From assembly GCF_943734655.1 (NCBI RefSeq), contig NC_071355.1:235814027-235878026 (forward strand): 64,000 bases of DNA, written 5' to 3'. Each line of letters opens with the position of its first letter. Position 1 is the first letter of the stretch. Below are positions 1 through 9,989 of this stretch, piece after piece. Made by a program: the position numbers and the translations under genes. A model generated the notes under the pieces. That model saw only the letters and a program-made list of their open reading frames with translations. It ran no database searches and was not told the origin of the DNA. This stretch comes from Sabethes cyaneus. Taxonomy: Eukaryota > Arthropoda > Insecta > Diptera > Culicidae.

Positions 1-120
1 CAGCGAGTAGTGAGTAGTAAGAGAGGGTAATGAGAAGTTTTAGTAATGAGTAGTGAATAATGAGAAATGAAAAAAGAGTAGCGTGTGATGGAAAGCGAGA
101 AGTGGAAAGTGAGAAATCGT
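1..120. repeat. Degenerate AAGTGAGAAGT-type minisatellite (truncated by window edge)
   Basis: Plus strand is a string of short purine words (GTAGTGAGTAGTAAG, AATGAGAAG, GAAGTGGAAAGTGAGAAA) with a loose 9-11 base period. The same vocabulary recurs at 22020-22190 and 29069-29255. The small reading frame that starts here is a by-product of the repeat and not a gene. Confidence 0.6.
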
Positions 121-1610
121 TCAAATCGGTCCGAAGGGTCTCAGATCTCCATAAAATTGAGTTCACTGGAATAGTGAAAAAACTTATAAACGAAACATTT
201 TTTTTAAATTGGAGGTCTCGCGTCCCATCTAATTACATGTTAATTGCTGCATACTATAAGCACATAGTTGAAAAGGACTTTTATTATTTTAAATCTGTTT
301 TCCGATTGAGTAATTCGATCAGTTAGTCAGCGGATTCCCCAGCTTGGGTAAAGTGGAACGTAGCACATACTTAATTAAGCGTTGCTTTAATGACGCACGC
401 TTATCTAAATTTCAGCTTTTTCCCCTTCACGTCTGTTCCTAGCCGTTTGGATACTACAAACACCTTTGATTCATTGCTTTCTTCTACCGTCCCCTCCGTC
501 GATTGTTAAAACTATTGTTATAGAAAATTAATAAAATTATTACTTTTAATTTTGGGGCTAATAAAAGTAGGAGCCGGCTGACAAAATTGAAAGTAGATCT
601 ATTTAAAATTTAAATAAGTCTGTATAGCATGGTATTTTTCACCGTTATTAATAAATTATAAGGCCTGTTGAAAAAATTGAATAATTATTGGATAAGGAAA
701 CATAATTTACCATAATGGATTTTATGATTACTAATGATCGTCTGGCTTCGGTAATCAGCATTCCACGTAAATAATTCGCATACCGTAATGTACAAGTAAC
801 AGTGCAATACGAATAATATTGGAAACCTCACGAAACACCTTCCAATCATTCGCCGCACAATCGGAATCAGTATTACTTTCGCAACACAGATTACAATCCT
901 CATTAGCAAAGTAGTTCATTAAGCTACATGCTCATTCACGGCCAATGCATCTTCAATTAACGTTCGCCCAGCGAGATGCGATGCGAGAACATAATGCGGC
1001 AGTGGCTTTCGAGTTCCCAGGCAGGCTTTGGCACGTCATGTTCTGTTGTAACTGTAGAACGTACTTCTCACGGGGTTCAGTTGTAAATTTCACCCCCCAG
1101 GGCTCGAGTGAACCTAATGGGAAGGCCAACTTCCGTACAATGGTCATAAGGAGCTTATATTTTCCGACATTAAAGTAGCTAACTGCGGATTTATATGCAC
1201 CCGCGCTCAAGTAGCTGACATTTTTATTGCACTGTTTCAACCAGTAGAAGTAGAAGTCGAGAACGTACCGCTGGCTGCTGAAGGAACACTACAACTTTTG
1301 TGTCGTATCCTTTCAGTACCTATCCAGTTTCCAGGCGAGAAGAGTGGAAAAGCTTAGGTACATGATGCGTACTCGTCGTGATGGCTGGTGTGTCAACAAA
1401 CCTCACCCCGATGGTGAGGGTTCCCAAGACCGCCGCCCGCAAAGTTATGTAGCTTGTAGCTATACGTACCTACCTACATATAGCTATGTGGCAGGAAGCC
1501 AACGATGAACGCGGTTTTCGCATCAAGTGGAATGTTACACCTGCACAGTGTTACCTTATTCACAGCGGAAAAAGGTTTCGCTTTGATGGTTTTACTCACT
1601 TCAATAGCAA
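121..1610. other. No gene recognised; unique AT-rich DNA
   Basis: Only short overlapping frames in several phases, none with splice-site support or a recognisable protein. The stretch around 930-1180 is somewhat GC-richer and open on both strands, but neither translation looks like a known domain. I see no transposon termini here. Confidence 0.5.
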
Positions 1611-1620
1611 GAGTAGCAGG

Positions 1621-1641
1621 AACAGCAACAACAACAACAAC
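1621..1641. repeat. (CAA)n microsatellite
   Basis: Short run of AAC/CAA triplets, slightly interrupted. It is the source of an Asn run in a chance frame. Confidence 0.8.
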
Positions 1642-1953
1642 GTCGTTATAGACACGGGAAGACACTTAAGGGTTGACTGCTTTATCCGCGATTAGCTCTT
1701 GGCATGGTTGTTTTTTTATTATGGTTTTTGTTTTTTTTCTACCTCGTTTATGCGGTACGTCGTGGTTTCCAGTGCATGACTTGGAAGAAATCAACTCTAT
1801 CGTATCGTATTCGTCGGTTAATTTTTAATACAATTGACTCACAGTTCCTATTCTCGTTCTGCAAACGTACAAATTTCATCTGCGATAAAAAATTTATCCT
1901 GAAATTGAACAGCTTCGCCACCATTCACAAACAACACACATACCTTCGGGCAG

Positions 1954-2152
1954 TCAATTACACTCACTTCCACCTGGACAGCATGCCAAACAGCACACAT
2001 TCCGGAGGCGTAATAATCTTCTATTTAGAACCTTTTCTTGCCATTTCGTTGGGCTCTGACAGCACACCGACCGGCTGCGGCTATTTACGGTCGGTGAAAT
2101 AACTTTGCTTTCAAACGGTTCACAATGGCCGATCCTTTGTTCCGGTCCATTG
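1954..2152 (-). CDS. Tentative terminal exon: basic, Cys-rich C-terminal tail
   Basis: A minus-strand frame ends in a polybasic stretch followed by paired cysteines (NRRLLRLRNVCCLACC) and a short tail before TGA. R7-binding proteins are known to end in a polybasic segment followed by palmitoylated Cys-Cys, and an R7BP-like exon lies about 7.7 kb upstream on the same strand. That makes this a candidate last exon. Against it: the only nearby acceptor (CAG before CAATGG) has a weak pyrimidine tract, and the frame continues back through it for roughly 100 bases. The homology is to composition and position, not a sequence alignment. Confidence 0.2.
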
Positions 2153-2179
2153 CTGCCAGCATCGCGGGTTGGCAATATG

Positions 2180-3450
2180 TCAAGCGACGACAGTTCCGAC
2201 CGGGATTCGGACCGTACGCACGGTCCCGTCGCCGCAGTGTAAAATCCACCGTGGGCAGTATATTATGAATGAACCGTTTGCCTGTTCATGTTTCACGATA
2301 AACAACGGACGGACGTAGGACGTTAAATGGGTCCGGTCTCCTAACAACAGGAGCTTCCTTCAGACGTACGATTTAATGTGAAATTATTATTGAAATAAAG
2401 TGAAACCATTTATGCGTGCAAAGGGCCTGATGTACTGTGCCTCCTATCTTATCTACCCTGCGGCCGAAACGACTTGTGGTCGACCGCGATGAGCTAATAT
2501 TGTGCTACATATCGCAGGGCACGGGTTCCGCCATTTCCCTTGGAATGGCCGTTTCACACTGCGTCTGCGATGTGAATGAACATTGTTTGCGTGCCCTGGC
2601 AGTGGGTAACCGACAGCAGGAAAAAGCGGCGATGGAAAATTGTTACTCTGAGGCAACTTTTGCGGGTTGTACCAAAACAAGGGAACGGAAAATTTATCCC
2701 TCACCCATGAAGCCCTTCAACTGAAACTGTATCTGATAAACAAAAAATGGAAAAGCCGCTGCCACTGCTGGGTCTCTTTGTTTTGCTTTGTTTCAGATTT
2801 GGATGTTATTTTATCCGAGTGTGAATATCTCAACAGCATAGCATACCAGAGAGAAAACATGTGAGTGGAAAATCAACTTTAATAGAATTATAAATCCTTG
2901 TCTTGCATTTTTGACTTGCGAAAAAGGACTATCCCGGCAAGTTTGTGCTTATTTAATTAAAATTTAATCAATTCGAAAGGGAATTTTTCTCTCAGCCTTA
3001 AGCCTTTTTCCGGCGGCCACAAAGTTTCTCATCAAATATGTATCAATTACAAATTGAACGTGTACATAGAATGCTCGTATATCTAAAGCAGCGTCGACCT
3101 TCACACCGAGTAACCGAGTAGTTCAATCAGTTTTCAAGAGCTCTTTTGTCAAGTATCACTCTTTTGAGAAGGTCATTGAGACTAACAAGTACATTATTGA
3201 AATTTTTTTCACTCCTGCAGGATGAACGCAATACAGTGTGGGATGGAAGTTACGTGTGCCGACTTTAAATTCGTTTCTTTGAAGGCTACAAATTCCTCGA
3301 GACCCACTTTACCTAAATTACTATTGCACAAAACTGCTTTAAGATGACATGTGTCTAGGGTTTTCAAGGGTTTAGGAGGAGGAGACACCGTCGGAGGATG
3401 GGTTGGAAGCTGTGGTTTGTTCCATTATCCCCCCAGAAATGTCGCGGGTA
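2180..3450. other. No gene recognised
   Basis: GC-moderate from 2180 to 2720, then AT-rich. A 95-codon plus-strand frame (2437-2724) and an 83-codon minus frame overlap each other. Neither resembles a known protein, and neither was accepted as a gene. Confidence 0.45.
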
Positions 3451-3454
3451 CAAC

Positions 3455-4140
3455 GTACCTATGTATCATGTTTTGGTAAATTTTAAGGCAGCATATGATA
3501 TAGTTGAGCGTGAACAGCAATGACAGATAATGCACGAAAACGGTTTCCGGACGAACTGACGCGGTTGATCAAAGCTTCGCAGGAGCGAGTGATGGATATG
3601 CTACGTGTGTGATTCGGAACCACTCTCGAGTCCGTTCGAATCGCGCAGAGGATTGCGGCAAGTAGATGGACTGTCTTGTATATTATTCAATTCGTTATTG
3701 AAGGTGTTATCCGACGAACTTCTAGCTTTCGCAGACGGCCTCCACATTATTACTAGGAACCTTAAAATGGCGGGAGCAATCTACGCCAGGCTAAAAGCGG
3801 AGGCTAGAAAGGTCGGGTTACAAATAAATGCATCAAAAACTAAATATATGATGGGAAGAGGCTCCAGAGAAAACAACAGCGCTGGTGTATGAACCATGAG
3901 CTGCATGCACTACTTGGAGAGATACCCATCGTACACTTGGCAAAAATTGGGACACGTCGTAAGGACGCCGGATGGTATTGCAGTAAAATCCGTTCTCTTC
4001 AAGAACTCCACTGGTACCAGAAATAGAGAATGGTTAGAATGGCTCGACTAGGTTGAAGCCGACTTGCGTGTGTCGAAACGCTTAACGAATTGGTGACGAC
4101 TAGCCAAGGATCGCCTGGGTAGCTCGTGCTGTTTTAAGCC
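3455..4140 (+). pseudogene. Non-LTR retrotransposon reverse transcriptase remnant (RTE-like)
   Basis: Translating across frames gives reverse-transcriptase blocks in order: YNVPMYHVLVNFKAAYD (about 3455-3510), an FPDELTRLIKAS-like segment, ESRRGLRQVDGLS (the RRGLRQGD block), AFADGLHIITR (degenerate catalytic FADD, here FADG), then AEARKVGLQINASKTKYM. The end carries HELHALLGEIPIVHLAKIG, typical of the C-terminal region of this family. Stops and frameshifts interrupt every block and the catalytic second Asp is lost, so it is dead. No endonuclease was seen upstream, so it is probably 5'-truncated. Clade (RTE-like) is inference from the C-terminal motifs. Confidence 0.8.
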
Positions 4141-4640
4141 ATTTTCTACACCAAATTCCATCGTCGCCAATTTTCTTTGCGTTTTGGGTGTCTATTCACG
4201 TTGGGCCTCTCAGTTCCAGGTGACTGTGGGACTGTTGAAAAGAACTGTTTTCGCTGTCGTCCGGCATATTTACGATATGTTCGGTTCACCGTAAAATATC
4301 GAATTTATGGCAAAGGGGCGAATATCCTTCGTGAGCAGCGTTAAATCTAAATTAAGACTACTGGTCTAATAAGGACAGCTTCGTATGGCTGCCGGATTTC
4401 CTACTTAAATGCTCCGTTGTATTACCGCAACTTTATTTCTTTACAAAATGCATACACAAAATATAAAATACAGATCACTGAACTTTTGATACGTTATGTA
4501 AAAATGTATCAGTTTTCTAGAAAAAGAATACAAAATGGGGTTTTGTTTGGTCCTTAAACACTAAAAACGTGAAAAATCTAGTATTTTTGATGATTTTGCA
4601 ATTATAAATAAGTTAACTTTCAAGTCTATACTTTGCAATT
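4141..4640. other. Spacer, AT-rich, no gene
   Basis: Low-complexity AT-rich DNA between two LINE remnants. The first part may be the 3' tail of the remnant before it. No termini, target duplication or exon seen. Confidence 0.4.
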
Positions 4641-4830
4641 CTATACTTGCAAATTCATCATCTGTTTGTAGACTACAAGGCGGCGTACGATTCAGTCAAA
4701 CAAAATGAACTGCAGCAAATAATGCTATCACAATGTTTTTCGACGAAACTAGTTACGCTTATAAAGTATGACGTTACACTTATTCGTATGACGCTGGATG
4801 GGTCAAAATCGTACGTCACGAATTATGGTC
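4641..4830 (+). pseudogene. Non-LTR reverse transcriptase fragment, palm N-terminal part
   Basis: Plus frame reads IHHLFVDYKAAYDSVKQNEL followed by QIMLSQCF, TKLVTLIK and LDGSKSYV. This is the RT block with the first catalytic Asp (DYKAAYD) and the segment after it. Similarity stops at the SKS motif near 4815; the neighbouring minus-strand remnant starts at the same motif. Confidence 0.75.
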
Positions 4831-5165
4831 CTCTAGCACGGTCGATCCTGGGCTACAGTTCTTCAAACCCTTCGAATCGAACACCAGCTGACGGTGCGTC
4901 GTCTTCGACAGCGCACATCCTTGGGTGTGGGGTCTGTCCCGAAGTCTACGGCTTCTTCCTGGTTCTCTGCTGAAAATAGCTTTGGCTACTCTTTCGTAGG
5001 GCATTCTGCCCACCGCAGCCTGCCATTTTGTACTATCTTTACTATATCAGCATATTTGCATACTTAATACAGCTCTTGGTTCATACGCCTACACCATACT
5101 CAGTTTTCCATTAAGCCATCAAGTATCGATCGCAGAAATTTACGCTCAATAGGCTCAAGCTTCCC

Positions 5166-5365
5166 AGTTGGCTCCGAGGTATGACGCTGGCCTAATAAGC
5201 CAGTCGTCGTATGTTCGAATCTCGACTAGGAGAGGCTGTTAGAGTCAATAGGATCGTAGCAACTGGCCCTGCAATTGTCCTGTACACTAACAGCTGGCTG
5301 CGAAGTCTGTCGTATAAAAACAGAAGGTCAAGTTTCAATAACGGAATGTAGCACCTAGGCTTTGC
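5166..5365 (+). mobile_element. tRNA-derived SINE
   Basis: A pol III A-box-like word (GGTATGACGCTGG) and B box (GTTCGAATCTC, about 5212-5222) are spaced as in a tRNA. Between them a GCCAG/CTGGC anticodon-stem pair brackets CTAATAA. The tRNA part is followed by about 130 bases of SINE body ending near ATAACGGAATGTAGCACC. It sits inside the minus-strand LINE remnant. A possible short target duplication (AGCTTC on both sides) is weak. Confidence 0.7.
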
Positions 5366-5556
5366 TAGCTTCAAGCACTCGTCGGTCAGCTTCCTTTAGC
5401 GTTCATGATTCATGTCCGTAAAGGACCATCGGGAGGATTAGTGTTCTGTAGAGCGCCAGTTTTGTGCGAATTTGCAAACTGCGGGACTTCAGCTGGCTAC
5501 GTACTCCGTAGCAAGCCCGATTCACGGCTGCAATTCGTCGTTTCACTACGTGGCTT

Positions 5557-5664
5557 CCCAAGCAACAATGTAAGTTTTATTGTACCCTTGTGGTGGTTTT
5601 CATGACTAATTTTGGTCTTAAATACCATCATAAGAGTATAATAAACCCCAAATTGCTACTTGGG
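5557..5664. mobile_element. 108-bp palindromic MITE, copy 1
   Basis: Begins CCCAAGCAACAATGT and ends with the imperfect inverted counterpart finishing CTTGGG. The core TTTTCATGACTAATTTTGG is shared with the inverted copy at 27926-28033, which has exactly the same length. It interrupts the LINE remnant between two recognisable RT segments, so it is a later insertion. Confidence 0.7.
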
Positions 5665-6016
5665 ATGGACATTGTTGTTACATCCTCAAATACTTCTTAT
5701 GGTTCACAATCCAGCTCCACCTCTGCACCAACACCGTTTAGGCTCCCACATTCCCTGCCTGCCATTGCTCTACATTTGATTCCGATGATATCGACTTCAT
5801 CGGCAAAACTAAAAAGCATGAAAGATTTCGTGATGATCCTCCCGTTCCCGAGTCCCGTTCCTTTCCACGTTTGGTCTTCGTATTGCACGATGCAAGGAAA
5901 TGTTGAATACTAGGTTGGAGAGTGCATCCCTGCTTCGGATCATCCAACGTCACGAAAGCAGCTGAGGTCTCAGCCGCTATTCTGACGCATGATTTTGACG
6001 CGTCAGCAAGCGCCAT

Positions 6017-6428
6017 CACGCTATGTTCGAAGGTACTTATTATTTAACTTACATGCACCTCAGATTTCTCTTCACAGGATGTTTCTTTTCCATTTTTCTC
6101 AAATTTTCGAAAATATTCATTTTTCACTGCATGTCATTGTAAGGGGGATTGTTCAATCCATACAAAACTTCTCGAAATTAAATGTGGGGTTGGAATGAGC
6201 AATTATACCAAATTTGGTTGAAATCGGAGGTGGTCGATTACAACGGATATGATCACTTGAGAGGGGATGACCCCTAAATAACCTTCAAAATTGAATTTTT
6301 CAAAAAACCCAAGATAGAATATTTTAAGACCTTCTCTAAATTAATTGTTTTGATTCATACTAACATCCTGTGAAGAGAACTCTGAGGTGCATGTAAGTTA
6401 AATACTAAGTACCTTCGGACAGAGCGTG
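6017..6428. mobile_element. MITE with ~67-bp terminal inverted repeats
   Basis: The left end (CACGCTATGTTCGAAGGTAC onward, through 6083) is repeated in inverted form at 6362-6428 with only a few mismatches. Shared words include TTACATGCACCTCAGA and TCTTCACAGGATGTT. The interior (about 280 bp) is AT-rich and non-coding. No clear target duplication was found, so the superfamily is unassigned. Confidence 0.75.
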
Positions 6429-6825
6429 CGCCAGCGTTGCACGAATCAGCGTAATTAATTTCGTCGGTAAACCATGTTCTAGCATTATCAGCATTGATAG
6501 TTTTTACACTCCAGACGATCGGTCGATATCCTTTTTTGAAAATAGTGTAAATAAGGGCCATTCAAGCACTCCTCCGCTATTTGTTCTTACTTCCAAATCC
6601 TGACAATGATTCGGTGGATTGCTCAGGTACAGGTTCTCCGGGGGAGGGGGCAGCCCCCCCCCCCGCAGGAACCACTACTATTTAGGTGCATGCATTTTAC
6701 TAGCAGGGATTGTCCCTTAGCCAAGTCCAAACGAGCGGCAGCGCATTTATCCAGCAAAGTAGTCTAAGTCCCCCCTGACAAAAAAAAACCAGCATTTGTG
6801 CAGGCTGAAGGCCGTGATTATTTTC

Positions 6826-6930
6826 GGCCGAATATGACGTTCGGCCATTCGTGTTCCAGCCTTTTGTGATTCGGCCGTTTGTGATTCGGCCGTTCGTGAT
6901 TCGGCCATTTGTATTTCGGCCCTTCGTAGG
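6826..6930. repeat. TTCGGCCATTCGTGA minisatellite, left arm
   Basis: About seven 15-base units of the form TTCGGCC[A/G]TT[C/T]GTGA with point variation. An inverted counterpart occupies 7077-7200 (TCACGAATGGCCGAA). The unit length is a multiple of three, which keeps accidental frames open. Confidence 0.75.
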
Positions 6931-7076
6931 TAATCCTGGATAAATGTGTTAAATAGTTGTCGGATAGATAGTGAAGGTCATGACTGTATGGTGGATGCAA
7001 AATTTGCCAGTCGAGTTTCTTCCGTGTCGTCAAAGATGTAGTCGTATGTGGTCTTCCATGGATTACCTATGAATGG

Positions 7077-7200
7077 TCGACACGAAAATGGCCAAACCAC
7101 GAATAGTCGAATCTCAAATGACCGAAATATCAAATGACATAATAGATCTAATGGCCGAATCACGAATGGCCGAAAGTCATATTCGGCCGAAAATATTCAA
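7077..7200. repeat. TTCGGCC minisatellite, inverted right arm
   Basis: Reverse-complement units (CGAATCACGAATGGC, ACCACGAATAGTCGA and similar) of the array at 6826-6930. They are more diverged than the left copy. Part of the foldback's right arm. Confidence 0.7.
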
Positions 7201-7287
7201 GGCCTTCATCCTGCACAAACGTTGGGTTCATGCTATTCTTACTCGCTGCCGCTCGTACGGACTTAACTAAAGAATAATACCTACTAG

Positions 7288-7398
7288 TCAGTAAACCTAG
7301 GAAAATGCAAGCTCCTAAATAGAAGTGGCAGTTCCCCCGCAGTCGCTGGTGCTACCGACGGCACCCGCAGTCTGTGGTCGTCTCGTCTTGAATCATCT
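7288..7398 (+). repeat. GC module bounded by CTAGGAAA, copy 1
   Basis: Starts AAACCTAGGAAAA, contains CCCCCGCAGTCGCTGGTGC and TACCGACGGC, then GTCTGTGGTCGTCTCG, and ends GAATCATCTAGGAAA. The same order of words is found at 19928-20090 and 33128-33262, so this is a dispersed family. Non-coding. This copy is the most diverged. Confidence 0.65.
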
Positions 7399-7592
7399 AG
7401 GAAAGATTTGCTACTGACGCGGTAAATAAGTCTCGCACCTTATAATGAACGTAATTCATTTGCGCTTAGGGGAGGAAAGAACTTTCAATCTTCTAAAGTC
7501 TATAGTAAACAGTTGTGTTGTTTATTTTGTTTTTTGTTCGATTACAGTTATTTGTTAACTGTTTACCAATTCATGTTTTATTGTATTAATTA

Positions 7593-8582
7593 CACAGGTC
7601 TGCATCAAAAAAACTGCATAGGATTTTTCAACTGATTCTTATAGATTTTTGTCTGCTGAATTCAAAAATAATAATAAAAATTGCCCATCACGTCACGTTT
7701 TCAAGCAATACTTGTTGAATAATCTTGAAAGTTGGTTTTAGACATAAAGCTGTAGAAATATCCCTGATGTAATTTATATTAAACAACTAATTTTTACATC
7801 AGAATTGTATTTATTAATCTAAACCCTTCCATGTTTTGGAAGAAAACCATATATGATGGAGAAACTACGGAGAATATTATTTTAAAGCAGATTTGGTGCT
7901 CTCAAATACACCCACTTGCGCTCAGTCGACTGTATTGCCTTATAGAAGCAAATTCGATAAAAGTCGTATATGAAACATTTGTAGAGCTGCATGCAATCTA
8001 TAATCTTTCTCAATTGAGTATTCCATTATTTTTTGTATTTACGCAGTAATAATGTTGCAACTTTATCCATAGTGCTAACAAACGTTCTATTTATATAGCA
8101 AGATTTAAAAGCCGTTTCTATTGTAAATGGAACAAATAATGCACTACTCTATTCAGCAAAATTATAGATTACATTCAGTTCTACAAATGGTTCATACATG
8201 TTTTTAACAGATTTGTCTTCTGTGAGGCACTGCAGTTGAATGTGCGTAAGTGGGCGTACGTGAGTACAGTAACCCTGTGTTGAAGACAAAAATAAATAGT
8301 AAAGATAAATAATTTCAGCCCAGTAGTATTTTTTCTGTGTGTATTATGTAAAAATTTACAAAAATAATCAAAAAAGATCTTATTTAGGTTTTTTATGACG
8401 AATTTGTGATAATAATTTTCCACCTAATTTGTGACTTTTCCATATAAGAAGCATAATTTGCAAAAAATCTGTACGTGATGGAGAAAAACGGAAATCAGTT
8501 TTGGGTTTAGCACCCCAAAAAACATATAATTCACCTAAAATATCTCATGCATCTGAAAAAAATTTTTTTTTGCAGACCTGTG
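7593..8582. mobile_element. TA-flanked 990-bp element with 12-bp terminal inverted repeats
   Basis: Ends are CACAGGTCTGCA and its perfect inverse TGCAGACCTGTG, each bordered by TA (7591-7592 and 8583-8584). A TA duplication is the Tc1/mariner-type footprint. The interior is AT-rich. Two short frames inside have no transposase motifs, so it is non-autonomous or a badly decayed copy. The short TIR makes this less certain than the other DNA elements. Confidence 0.5.
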
Positions 8583-8684
8583 TATGACCTGTGTATGATG
8601 AAAAGTATTGTAATGCTTTTAATTATGTTGTTGTATGAATAGTTATTTAGGCATTCCGAAAAAATTCGATCTTTTGTGATTCGA

Positions 8685-8790
8685 CCAAACGAAATTTCGT
8701 TTTTTTGTAATTGTTGTTGAAATTCGGCCATTTGGATTTCGGCCATTCGCGATTCGGTCAATTGTGTTTCGGCCATTCGGTACCAGCCCG
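8685..8790. repeat. TTCGGCCATT minisatellite, solitary copy
   Basis: Several units (TTCGGCCATTTGGAT, TTCGGCCATTCGCGA, TTCGGTCAATTGTGT, TTCGGCCATTCGGTA) related to the 6.8-7.2 kb arrays, here without a GC module or inverted arm. The minus-strand frame over it is a repeat by-product. Confidence 0.7.
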
Positions 8791-8799
8791 TTTTCCATT

Positions 8800-9808
8800 A
8801 TGCTGATGGAAGAAAGTTTTTTTTCTGTTGATCAATTCTGGTCATTTTTGAACAAACGTTGGCTGCAATTGCATTGATTGTTGGCAGTAGCAATTGGAAT
8901 TAATCGTTTCGCCAGGCTCAAACCGATCTTTCATCGCCCGTTATCATTCGCTTAACCGGCTCAATTTCTTTTCGTTATTGAAAAGAATCGCAGATTGAAA
9001 TAGTTACGGTCAATTTATACGGGAACCAAATATTTGAATATTTGGATATTCTCTATGAAATCAGCTTTTGCAACAATCTACAGCAGTTCTATGGTTGACA
9101 TTTAATTTCTTAGCAGAGGCTTAAAGACTATGTACACCAATGCCTTTAATACGCCCGCTTAAGCTGTATGTATACGAGAAAAATGCGACAAATGGGCCAT
9201 GTGGTTTGACTGACAGGAAATTTATATCAGCAATGAAATTCTGCGTGCGAACAAATTTATAGAAATGCTTCACGGCGACTATACAAACGGAATACCAACC
9301 CGAGACGACGACGGCGTCGTCGTCGTTATAATTTTTTCGCCGCGCGTGAAATATTGTCTTCTCCGGCGGCGGTGCTCCATTTCCTGCTGCAGCCGTATGC
9401 CGCTGTTGTCATTCCACGGCCAGCTCTAGAAGCCCAGCCAGCCGGATAGACAGGGATGTAGACGCAAAAGTTGAAAAAATAAAAAAAAAGACCAAGCCAT
9501 CTAGAATCGTGTCCCGACTTCGTCGGAAGGAATATACTTGGCAAGGCCGATCCACTGGCTTTGGTCGACCTTGTGTAGAAAAAAAATCTAGTTAAATATT
9601 TAAACTTTCCGCTGTAAAGTGTGTCGTAACTTGTAGTGACTTTATGCTCGACCTTTGCATTGCCCTATGTCCCACAGCAGCATCAGTTTGCTTTTCATTA
9701 TAACTCACTTGACTGTTCGTTCGTTCGTTCGTTGGTTGTCGCGTCGTCAGTCGGGTTCATTGCCACGGCAAGAGACGACGCAACAAAATTGCTAGCAGCT
9801 CTACTTAC
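8800..9808. other. Unique DNA flanking the R7BP-like exon; no further exon found
   Basis: AT-rich to 9290, then a GC-richer block (9300-9430) beginning with a GAC/GTC trinucleotide near-palindrome. I looked on the minus strand for the next R7BP exon downstream of the donor at 9803-9808 and did not recognise one. A short CGTT tetranucleotide run lies at 9715-9733. Confidence 0.4.
9715..9733. repeat. (CGTT)n microsatellite
   Basis: About four and a half tandem TTCG units. A similar run lies at 56236-56268. Confidence 0.8.
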
Positions 9809-9975
9809 GTTCGTATTTGCGGTAATATCAACGCTGCCGTGTGTTTGCAGGCTTCCACGCAGGATCTCCGCAGTTTTCGGATCTTCTCTCGCAGCTCCGG
9901 GCAATCCCGCGCCTGTCCGACGTGTATCAGAAGGTCCCTGAAGAGCGCTACCTCGCTGTTGATTTCGAGAATGAG
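9809..9975 (-). CDS. Internal exon of an R7-binding-protein-like gene (R7BP/R9AP family)
   Basis: Minus-strand exon of 167 bases. It is preceded by the acceptor TTCCATCCTTACAG and followed by an ideal donor GTAAGT (plus strand 9803-9808). It is open in one frame for 55 codons and starts at phase 0. The peptide begins LILEINSEVALFRDLLIHVG, continues with DCPELREKIRKLR and ends EACKHTAALILPQIR. Known family: R7BP and R9AP tether R7-type RGS proteins, with Gbeta5, to membranes in neurons and tune G-protein deactivation. Their N-terminal helical region has the same spacing (an ..N..VALYR.L.. segment, then CP.LR.., then a Cys/His helix). No Met here, so it is internal. Neighbouring exons were not identified with confidence, so the gene must have long introns or extend beyond the window. 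Family call from memory of the motif; exon call is stronger. Confidence 0.6.
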
Positions 9976-9989
9976 CTGTAAGGATGGAA

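Larger units (their letters stand above)
4816..6016 (-). pseudogene. Non-LTR retrotransposon remnant, RT core to C-terminus, with nested insertions
   Basis: Read on the minus strand from 6016 downward: SKSCVRIAAETSAAFVTLDD (5930-6000), FADEVDIIGI (5780-5830; catalytic FADD here FADE), VGAEVELD (5700-5740), then after a 108-bp MITE the LKSRSLQIRTKLAL-type segment (5440-5560), then after a SINE the C-terminal MPYERVAKAIFSREP segment (4880-5010). Frames shift repeatedly, so it is inactive. Same family as the plus-strand fragment just to its left and as the 14.0-15.2 kb remnants. Confidence 0.75.
6650..7347. mobile_element. Foldback element with long inverted arms
   Basis: Left arm (about 6650-6930) and right arm (about 7077-7347) are inverted copies. 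Outermost is the C-rich CCCCCGCAG block, then CTATTTAGG..GCATTTTAC, CGAGCGGCAGCG, TTGTGCAGG.TGAAGGCC and TTTTCGGCCGAATATGAC. Innermost is a TTCGGCC minisatellite, inverted between arms. The loop is about 6931-7076. The whole could form a long hairpin. No transposase. The right arm continues into the GC module described separately. Confidence 0.7.

Noticed and set aside
2437..2724. 95-codon plus-strand frame
   Set aside because: No family similarity, overlapped by an equally open minus frame, and no splice or promoter support.
4641..6016. Classical twin-priming inversion of a LINE
   Set aside because: In twin priming the inverted 5' part lies on the 5' side of the 3' part; here it lies beyond the 3' end, so only an unresolved inversion is reported.
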